A stretch of DNA of 64,000 nt from Hyaloperonospora brassicae. Taxonomy: Eukaryota; Oomycota; Peronosporomycetes; Peronosporales; Peronosporaceae. Positions within the stretch are counted from its first letter, which is position 1. Each line of letters opens with the position of its first letter. The stretch spans positions 124,001 to 188,000 of the forward strand of contig CANTFL010000435.1 of the NCBI GenBank assembly GCA_947650285.1. Reading direction: 5' to 3'. Positions 55,784 to 64,000 of the stretch are shown here, piece after piece. A program made the translations under genes and the position numbers. The notes under the pieces were generated by a model. That model did not search any database. It was not told where the DNA came from and saw only the letters and a program-made list of their open reading frames with translations.

Positions 55784-56757
55784 TCAATTGTAAACCATCA
55801 ATCCATCACTCGGCCGATCTTGCAATCTCACCACTCGTTTTAAAGTTGAGACGTGTGCGACCAGAAACAATATGTACGGCGTTCCTGCAATCCCCAATCG
55901 AACCGCATTGTCTCCGCAAAGTTCCGCCAGTCGAAACGGCCTATGCCACATGTAGGCGAGCTTGCAGGCGTATCCATCTTTGATTTGATCCAAATAGAGC
56001 AATACTTGCGTCCCACACACTATATTGTGCGGATCCCTAGCTGCATTATACCGATCCGCTCCCTCTCGGATCACGACTTGGCGTCGCTTGTTCACCATCG
56101 ATCTAGCTCACCAACTTTGACGCTATATGTTGTATTGCTATGTCCTTGGATCCCGATCGGGATTTCAGGAGCTTCCCAGTGGTAGCGTTACCGCCAACTT
56201 CGATCTCAGGCCCAAGACTTGGATCAGGTAGAACGGAGTATCTCCGCGTACCCAATCTTTCGCCGAATTGATCGCAACTAACAATCTCTCAGCGTACTCA
56301 TCCCGATTCTTTTAATCCACATCTGCGACATACATCTTGATGACTCGAGTCAGCGTCAGTACCATGCGTTCTGCTGTGTCATTCTCTTGAGAACGATAAG
56401 CCATTTTAGCACGTTGCTTCTGTCCGCCGTTATTGTTTAATGCCCGGAAAAAATCTGACATGAATCCAGGTTCCCGATCATGCAGTATCACTTCACTTGC
56501 TCTAACCCTACGAAAGACGCATTCCTCGTATCCTTTTGCAATGTTCTGCGCTGTTTGCGATGCGTTTACTCTAGCCACCACATATAAAGAGAATAGATCC
56601 ACCCATACAGAAAGTCCGTGTTACCTTTGAACGACTTAGGAAGAAAGGGTACGTGGTCCATTGCAATTATTTGGAACGGGTATGTAGCTTGCACATTGCC
56701 TGCTGATCCCCCAGGGATCGACAGTTGGCCTTTACAGTAGTACAGCCACGCACGCAC
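55784..56757 (-). pseudogene. Integrase remnant of the GATC-rich gypsy
   Basis: The C-terminal domain is at 55784-56098 (TQVLLYLDQIKDGYACKLAY, then HRPFRLAE and HVSTLKRVV). The catalytic core is at 56312-56602 (ASEVILHDREPGFMSDFF with the second Asp, and NDTAERMVLTLTR with the Glu). The start of the core is at 56566-56757 (IIAMDHVPFLPKS with the first Asp). They are in separate frames. Confidence 0.88.
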
Positions 56758-57334
56758 TTACATAAATTGGACGCTCCGATATAAACCTCTCAACTGGAAA
56801 TTCGATCGGATCCGCTGATACGTCCTTCCGATCCCTTACTGGCTTCCTTCTAAACTCGTGTAGTAATGACAAAAAAAGTCACTCTGCAACAGTTCGAGCA
56901 CTATGAGGCAAATCATCTCTATCCAAAATTTCGATGACCCAGAAGATCCAGTATATAAATTAACAACGCGTTCTCGTCCACCTCATAATCTGAAGCAATC
57001 CGAGAGCACATCTTCACATCTTCTTCACTCATCCGTGGTACATTCCCAGTGAAACACTTCGTCACATTGACTTACAACCTTCTTCTTCTTGCGCCTGTTT
57101 GAATCGCTCGATCCTAATCAGTTTTACCGCTTCTTCGTGCAGTACCTCGGGCCTTCTGCGTCTCCAAATTGTTAATCGAGTGGTCGCATCCATTTTTACT
57201 ACTCGACCTGATCATTCTGATACAATTCATTCCTTCAATCGATTCAATGATATCAAGTCTTGTATCTCTGAGTCAGATATGACAATCGTACCAGTCTCCT
57301 ATTGCAAAGCTGAACTCGCCAATCGATCTGCACT

Positions 57335-57709
57335 CTAATTCCATTCCCGTTTCATGTGCATGATATAGTGCTTTAGCGACGACTGAAGTCTTTGCATTGC
57401 TTTGCGTCGTAACAGCTGTAGCCCCGTCGCCTTGCAATCAGTCTCACCCTGCATTTGGTGGATGAACAAGTTTGAATCGCCGCATATGATGACCCGTCCC
57501 CGAGTTTGCTTATCCAACAGATCGAAACCAAGGAAAAGACCGCGATGTTTAGCTGTATTCATTGTTAAATCCATCTCATATTCAGATGCAGCTACCACAA
57601 CGGTCCATTCGGGAAATTTCCACACGATCGTGCTGTATGTCCCACTCTTCCGTTTAATTCGAACTGATCCATCAAAATTGATCACCAGGAAGTTCTCGCC
57701 TTCTTCCAT
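57335..57709 (-). pseudogene. Second RNase H (archaeal-like type), gypsy element
   Basis: This ~124-codon segment carries INFDGSVRIKR, an expected catalytic Glu region replaced by EYEMDLTM, and GRVIICGDSNLFIHQMQGE. This is the RNase HI pattern D...E...D, distinct from the Ty3-type RNase H at 57880-58212. It lies between that domain and integrase. Extra RNase H domains in this position are known from oomycete gypsy elements. The final His/Asp segment is cut off after HMKREWN. Confidence 0.75.
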
Positions 57710-57879
57710 CGTAGAAAGCCAAAATTGATATGATTAATCTAGGTTGCCTCTTTGGAGCGATAGCGATCAACATCTCGTCTACCTCGGATCGAAGGGTTAT
57801 GCTGGCTGCAAGGGTACCGAGTATTCCCCCCTTTATCACATCTCCTAACTTCCAAAATCCAATATGACTACAACGCGGC

Positions 57880-58212
57880 TCATCTCCCCATCATCCCATA
57901 GAGACCCGAAGATTGGAACAACCAAGCAAGGTTTGCATATATAGTGAGGACTTTGATCTTTCCAGATACTAACATCACGAAGCACACATCCAAGAAATTA
58001 AGCAAAGCTATCACCTCTTTCTCCACCATGCCATAGCTAATCTCATTAGGCTTAAGGGTGTGGCTTACGAATTCCCCCGGACGGTATACGCCATAGTATT
58101 TCTGGAGGTGTGATGACGATACCGCCCACTTGCTTACATACACTACAATCACCAAAATTCGATCAGCGTCAAAGTTCTTGATGATCGGAGTTAGAGCGAT
58201 CTTGGCTTTCAA
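57880..58212 (-). pseudogene. Ty3-type RNase H remnant
   Basis: It reads SKWAVSSSHLQKYYGVYRPG followed by FVSHTLKPNEISYGMVEKEV and ALLNFL, the order of the retroviral RNase H in gypsy pol. It is broken on both sides. Confidence 0.75.
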
Positions 58213-58424
58213 CTTAATGAATGCAATCGTAGCCTTCTCTGACCGGTTTTTTTCGTTTAAATTGCGCTCTTTATTTCCTCCATAGCTGGATCGTAGTTCT
58301 CTTTGATCGACTTTGTGCTTGTTGTATCACCGACGTCCATTTGGCGGATCTCGAATAACTCTGTCTCCCTCAGCTCGTATAGCACTGATGCGTAAATCGT
58401 AAAATCTTCGATAAATCTGCTACA

Positions 58425-59240
58425 TTAGTTCAGAATGACCAAAAATGACTGCATAAAACGCAACGACGTCAGGAAAGGAAGATTTACCAGCATCCACAGG
58501 TCCTTAGGGTGAGCTTTCAACCAAGCTTCTGATACCTGGTGCCTCAGATATTCTACTTTACGCCGTCCCGGAAAAGTTAGGCCAGACCGATCGATAATTT
58601 CTATTAATCGCACACCAATAGCAATCTGTTCACCTTGTCGTATAGAGAGGTCCATGCAGTAGCTGTGGTCAATATGTCGTCAATGTAAGATCGTCTACCC
58701 AGCACGGTTGGCGATCGATCTGTCTCTGGGTCCATTTCCGTAAACACGTCTGTCAACTTGGGCTTACCCGTTGCGGCTAGATCCATATTCTTGCCGATCT
58801 CCAACTATCCATACAAAGTGTTGTTAATGAGTCGCTAGTAAAAATGTGGGGCGTTCATTTATCCGAACGGCATCCCCAACCACTCAAATAGACCGGAAGG
58901 GGTAATAAACGTGGAGAATCATCCTAGCCCGTTAGGTCATTTCCACCACCCTAAATCCACTAGCCGTATCCAAGGAGCGATAACACAGTTCCTTGTCCAT
59001 ATCTTGCAGCAGCTTGTTGATGAGGGGCGTGGGGTAAAGCATCAGCCGGGTTAGCTGACTTACCCGCATATATTCAATACATAACATGATGTCTTTGCCA
59101 TTTTTCTTGATGATCACGAGTATTGGTGACGCCTATGGCGATATTGAAGGCTTTATTTTTTTGTTGACAACAATCCCTTCATTAGATCTGTCAATTTCTA
59201 CTGAAACTTGGGTGCCACCGGTCGTACACGTTGTGGAATC
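58425..59240 (-). pseudogene. Reverse transcriptase remnant of the GATC-rich gypsy
   Basis: The fingers/palm start is at 58932-59117 (MLCIEYMRVSQLT, MLYPTPLINKLLQDMDKE, LDTASGFRVVEM). The active site YIDDIL is near 58690 within 58604-58804. The thumb region is at 58425-58655 (VEYLRHQVSE). Stops and frameshifts lie between them. Confidence 0.82.
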
Positions 59241-60270
59241 GGATTCGCGCCACTGACATCGATTTCGCATACCACACCGCGTGCGGAAGGGTTAAAGCAT
59301 TACCTTTTCCAATCAACAGATGATTGCTTTTGTACTCTACCTGCCGCGACCTCTCTTGATCTTCTGTTAATTAAACACCAAGATATCCAACTTGTACATC
59401 ATTGGTTGTTATCTCTGTCGACGATGTTGCTACATCTGATAGCACAGCTTGGTGATCTTCGACATCATCCGCAAATATTTCCGCCCCTATTTAGTAATAT
59501 ACAGATTGAAAAGATGTCTCTTCCGTTCTCATGATCGAGCCGTTCGTAAGCGATCCTGCTCCTTAAACTGATCGCTCAGATTGATCTGACAATTTACGAT
59601 CTTCAGTCTTGATCACATCGTGTTGGCAGATGAAATCACCTTGTACCTTAAGATCTTCAGCTCCGATTTTGTCTGATTGATTGATGGCTGTTTTTGCCAC
59701 GGATCGGCCGTTCTACATTCGGTCCTTTCGCTCAATCGTCATGGAATCTTACTAAACGTTTCAAATTGCACACGCATCTTTCATCGATATCCAATCTCTG
59801 CCACGGTCGTCTTCTCATTTCGGAGCAGTCTTTCTGGTCTTAGCAGTAGCGCTATATTTTAGCCCCAATCTAGATCTAATATCTTTAGAATATAGTTGAC
59901 ATCGCGACTCGAAAATCATGCAGGGTCTTTGAATTTCTCAGTCTCTTTCTCTGAACAATTAGGATACCACATCGGCCTTGTGTATATTCGGAATGTTCTA
60001 TCAGTGGTCCCGCGAATGTACCGATCTATTCCGCCTTCCGCTCTACCGTAGCTTCGTAGGCTAACGTCTATCATTCGTATACGTTCTTAATCCAATCAAC
60101 GCATATTCTCGAGATCGAAGTATCATGTTTTATGTCCTCCATAAGGCCAAAGGGGCGTCATAATGTAGCACCAGATCGTGTGTAACTACGTTCGTAAGCT
60201 GCAAGAATATGATTTTTCTCAGTCCGGCCGTTACCATAGGCACCCAAGCCACATCTCGCCTCAGCCAAAG
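59241..60270. other. Degraded stretch between RT and protease
   Basis: Presumably the pol linker. No frame with recognisable content. Confidence 0.35.
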
Positions 60271-60273
60271 TTT

Positions 60274-60720
60274 CTACTTCGTAGTATTGATCCCGATCCT
60301 AACTTCTGTCATCTTGCCGGCCGGGATACTTATATCTCGATCGTTTCGATTGATCGCCGATACATTCGATCTGTACGGCGGTCTACGTCCCGCTAAACAG
60401 ATTCGGACTTCGTCCGGCAAGCATAGTGTCCCATCGGCCAGATCTAAACAAACACCGCCGGAACCATAAAATTCATACCCAGTATGGCTTGTTGCGCCGC
60501 TTGATCTCCGATCCACACGTCGAAGTAGTACACAAGTAATCCGGCCAATGTGACTTGATCTTAGTTCGGCCCACCGTCATGTATACATTCTCCCCAATAC
60601 CAACGCATTTCTACGTCCGACTCTCGACAATCACACATCCCATCGTACGAGCAAATGTCGTGTCTATGATTGACATTTCTGCGCCGGAGTCAAACAACAT
60701 GGTTTCCTTCTCGTTGTTAA
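60274..60720 (-). pseudogene. Retropepsin remnant
   Basis: The active-site segment MLFDSGAEMSIIDTTFAR is readable at about 60645-60700. Downstream, 60274-60516 holds a dUTPase-free tail with GGVCLDLADGTLCLPDEV and AGRRPPYRSNV, the usual continuation in oomycete gypsy proteases. Frames differ. Confidence 0.7.
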
Positions 60721-60994
60721 TCTTGCCTACAGTCTCTGCTTGCTTGAACTACTTTCCCGAAGTATGACACTTCCAATACCCGCGCGACTCCCGTGGGGCG
60801 AGAGTAAGTTCCATCTATGTAGCGGATCGAGTATATTCGTTCACTCTAAATACACTTGTAAATCAAAGAGACATAAGTCGAACTACCACGTGTATTAGCT
60901 ATCGGATCGATCGGATCGTTAATCTCTTAATCTATCTTTTGTCTTTCAACATATGCATAAATTCAAAGCCTAGCAAGCTCGGCTCGTACCAGAT

Positions 60995-61210
60995 TCAAAC
61001 CTGGCGAGCGTCTTTGTTCAATATCTGTTCGACCGCGAGCTGGAACATTACGACACGCTTGCGGGGCACATACCACTTTCGGATAAGATTGTAGATTTTC
61101 TCTATCGGACACTTGCCATATTCATGCATCTCTCTGCAAGCTGCACACACATTCAAGCACTTTTCTGGCGGATATCCTTTGCGGCCACACTTCTGGCCCG
61201 TCATTTTCAT
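60995..61210 (-). pseudogene. Gag zinc-knuckle region
   Basis: Cysteine-rich segment CGRKGYPPEKCLNVCAACRE, followed by HEYGKCPIEK and a KWYVPRK block. This double C/H cluster is typical of gag in oomycete gypsy elements. Upstream and downstream frames are broken. Confidence 0.7.
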
Positions 61211-61283
61211 CTATCCCCCACTATGGTCACGGTTTTTTGATCCGCAGTGAGTGCACGCATTATTATTTGTGACTCAATCCACA

Positions 61284-62869
61284 CTACCTTCTAGACGCTT
61301 CTTGCTCGGATCCGCATTTTAATCTTTCAGCTTCTTTATGCAATGCGATCTTGCAGCCACAAGCAGTCCTGTACTTTCTCTTCGATCCTCTAAGGTATGA
61401 ACCTGATCCACTGTCTTCTATCTCCACACGAATGGCATTCAATACACGAGCTGGCTTCGCCGGTATTGGGAAAAGATGGTGTAGGTCGCGATCGAAATTT
61501 GTTCGATCCTGTAGATAATTGATACTGTCTGTTGTCCAAACGCTGGTAAGCGCGTAACGTCTCTTCCATCTCATCTGCGTCTTACAAGCTCAGCAACGTC
61601 AATTGATAAGCCAGGTCGCGATCGCCAAGCGTCTCGATGAAGTGTTTCACATGTTCACGACGTTCATCCCGCGATCTATTTCGAATCCGAATCTTCGCTC
61701 GTATTGCCGCGACATGCAGAAGATACAGATATTTCAATTGCATTTCCTCTGATCGCTTCTTTGTATATTATTATTTGTATCTAACCGACTTACCATTGTC
61801 CCCCTATTGTACGACAAAACTTCCCAAAAAATCTTTTCATGAGCGACGAGTAGATTGGCTCATCTGGCTGTACCAGTTCCGTGCGGGGCCTCTGAAAAGA
61901 TCTTCGAACACTGGGCACTTCTATTCATCTGAGGATTGGATCCGTAGGAATGCGGACTTAATCTTGCTGATCCAGCTCCTGGCCCGATCTTCATCCAAGT
62001 CGTTTCCGTTTTTATCTTCAAATCCGCTATGGCAGACCACCGAATCCGCGGAGCGCTAAGTACAGCACTCGGAGCCGTTATCGTAGCCGCTACCAATGAC
62101 CGTCAAAGGTCGTCTTGCCCGGAGTCGTCGGGATTACCCCCTTCTGGGTAATGTGCATACGATCTTTCTGGAAGCGATCCGACCGACTCCATCTCGACAT
62201 CTGGGAATTATGTCTCCTGCCTCCTCGTGCGTCTCACAGTCTGACTTGGTAAACTGCTTTGTGAGCTTGTTCGCGTTGTTCTTGCTTAAAACGTTTCATG
62301 GAAGCTTCGAAATACGTCTGAAGTGGTCCTTTGATGTTTGGAATTTTGTCCTGTCTGGCGCATGCAGCTGCCGAGCGTGACTTCTCCTTGATCCTCACCA
62401 TTCGATCTGGAAGATGCGTTGAGCCGCTTAAGCCCAGCGTCATCCGTTGAACACTGATCGATTTATCTATATCGACCTCTGACTCAGCTGATGAGTACTG
62501 ATATGATCCAGTGTGATTTTCTCTCGGCGTATCTATGTTTGCCACAAATGCTTGATTTTCGTTGTTGTCGTCGATTTCTAACAATCTGTCTAGGGCTTCT
62601 GCGATCGCCGGAAGCGCTTGATCTTCGTTCCCGTATTCACCCGTCAACGGGATCAGTACTTCATCAAGCTACCGACAGGCCTTTATCATTTGATCTTGTT
62701 TATGATCCCGTAACACCTTCGCGTCGATCACCCCCGCACGAATCCTACGTCCTTTAGCAGCTGGATGGTTCCGTTGATACCTTCCGGCGTGTTTAAGGCT
62801 GTCTCTCGAGACAAGATCGGACCTTGGATATTCCCGATCAGCTTGGGCTTCGATATCTGTAGCACCCAT
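61284..62869 (-). pseudogene. Gag remnant of the GATC-rich gypsy
   Basis: A recognisable core lies at about 61590-61690: REHVKHFIETLGDRDLAYQL, then LLSL, a stop, and DADEMEE, matching the capsid C-terminal part of the family. Further segments at 61860-62096, 62234-62647 (137 codons, acidic then basic) and 62669-62869 represent the N-terminal part in other frames. Confidence 0.7.
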
Positions 62870-63423
62870 TTACTAAAAAGCAACGTCTTGAGTACCTTTT
62901 AACAATACATCTTCGTCACAAGAGCCAATTACCACCCTTTCGTTGTCTCCTCTTCTTTCGCAAACTTGACCAGTCGATACTCCACTTTCATGGCGCGATC
63001 ACTTTATCCCAGCTTTGACGCTGATTTCCTCGTATTTGCCACCTTGGAATCTTTCTACTTTGACGTCACAAGAGTGGTTTTGGTTGTATCTTGTTCAATT
63101 TTGACCGAAAGGTTTCTACTCTGCAAATCGTGCTTTGCAGCACGATCCGCTTTGGCCTCTGAAAGGACCTCAGGAGGGGCCGAGCTTTATCTTGCAGACT
63201 AAGCGATCGATCTTCCTCTTTAACTTCTTGTTATCAGGGCCCCTCCCAGAACTATGATACACTGGAGGATCCTTTCATTTCGCACGTCTGCGGCGATTCC
63301 TCTGCCTCTGACGCTTCAATCTCAGGTCAGTCGTGATCTTGACATCTTCTATAAGGGACGTACGCTGTGATACCGAGTCAATAGAAGATCCGGACACGCA
63401 CACCATTGTGCAGGAGTGGTATT
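62870..63423. other. Leader region of the GATC-rich gypsy
   Basis: Collinear with the old remnant at 780-1250. No gene. A primer site could not be identified with confidence. Confidence 0.4.
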
Positions 63424-64000
63424 CGCTCTTTGAGGAGTCGATCCCAACTCTCCACTGGAGACCGGACGACCGACTAACGGAGGGAGTACTCCGATTCTGT
63501 ATTTTTGATAGTCTTCCTCACCTTGTGTACCCGCCGGTGGGGCGGGTTGCACTCTTTGAGGTGGACTCGAGTCGATGCCAAGCTGAACCTTGGTTGGGAT
63601 GGTGCTGTCCGTAAAAACCTTTACACGATAGCGGGTGTACTTGTAAGGTGCAGGATGTGAGTTACCTTGATCTCTACGAGATCGCCTTGTCCAATGTAGA
63701 TGCTTGATCCGCGAGCCTTCTGACCACTTGAGCCGTCTCGCGATATTTCACCCTTTGCCTTTACATTTTCGCTGCGTCCGATAGCAGTTGGGGGTTTGTT
63801 GAGAGTCCTTGACCCCTGGCCAAACAATCCAGGGATATCACGTGAGTTAAGTATGCGACTTTCTTTGACGTCGTGTGGCCAATGATCCAAGCCGGAAGAG
63901 AAGTCGACACGTGTAGTTAGAAGCAAATTGAACTCTGTTTAATGCTAACCAATCAAATCCAAAAAAACTAACGCATTGCTAGGCCTATCTGTCACCCAAC
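63424..64000 (-). repeat. Right copy of the direct repeat, probable 5' LTR, truncated by the window
   Basis: Identical by eye to 53607-54183 apart from the first base. The sequence before it (gtattc against gtaatt) still resembles the left flank, so the exact boundary is uncertain. Confidence 0.8.

Larger units (their letters stand above)
53607..64000 (-). mobile_element. Wrecked Ty3/gypsy element with two RNase H domains, runs off the window
   Basis: Reading leftward, from right to left, are an LTR-like repeat (63424-64000), gag relics, a zinc-knuckle region, a retropepsin, RT, RNase H, a second RNase H, integrase and the partner repeat (53607-54183). All frames are broken by stops and shifts. 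The region is strikingly rich in GATC. Gypsy elements with an extra, archaeal-like RNase H have been described from oomycetes, and this layout fits them. Confidence 0.85.

Noticed and set aside
1..64000. tRNA or rRNA genes
   Set aside because: I found no cloverleaf with A and B box spacing and no rRNA-like conserved block by eye. A tRNAscan or Rfam search would be needed to exclude weak ones.

Overview
The window looks like a repeat-rich stretch of an oomycete nuclear genome, most likely Peronosporales (Phytophthora or downy mildew type). Three things point that way: several Ty3/gypsy families with gag and integrase signatures typical of oomycetes, one gypsy element carrying a second RNase H domain, and a compact host gene with four very short GT-AG introns. 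I can support one complete conserved host gene, 6-phosphogluconolactonase (45470-46506, + strand). A small secreted-protein gene is present as two almost identical copies (5418-6089 and 33974-34645, both - strand) and as a decayed third copy (47320-48010).

Layout. 1-4045: nested, decayed gypsy remnants. 4046-25719: copy A of a 4.6-kb segmental duplication, interrupted by a decayed LINE (about 7201-16250) and by a nearly complete gypsy element on the - strand (element 1, 17066-25050, TSD tttag). 25720-32601: a second gypsy element on the + strand (element 2), lying exactly between the duplication copies. 32602-37220: copy B, uninterrupted, so it is the empty-site reference for both insertions in copy A. 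37657-39876: a dead pogo-type DNA transposon. 40120-44380: LTR, minisatellite and LINE debris, ending in a solo LTR. 45470-48010: the lactonase gene and the decayed secreted-protein copy. 48398-49241: a solo LTR with a younger solo LTR nested in it. 49242-53606: AT-rich DNA without a recognisable gene. 53607-64000: a wrecked GATC-rich gypsy element on the - strand, bounded by a perfect 576-bp direct repeat and running off the window end.

The most unusual signal is in elements 1 and 2. Their LTRs and coding DNA are tiled with short inverted repeats (stems of 7-10 bp, loops of 2-10 nt), often end to end. The stems covary between the two elements and between LTR families, even where an amino acid changes. 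Host DNA in the same window does not show this. Element 1 also carries a 533-codon ORF antisense to its 3' end, overlapping the integrase-tail/chromodomain frame, with a decayed homologue at the same place in element 2. It has a good candidate -1 frameshift signal between gag and protease. The unit-element-unit arrangement with no target-site duplication around element 2 suggests that the duplication arose by unequal crossover between two element insertions.
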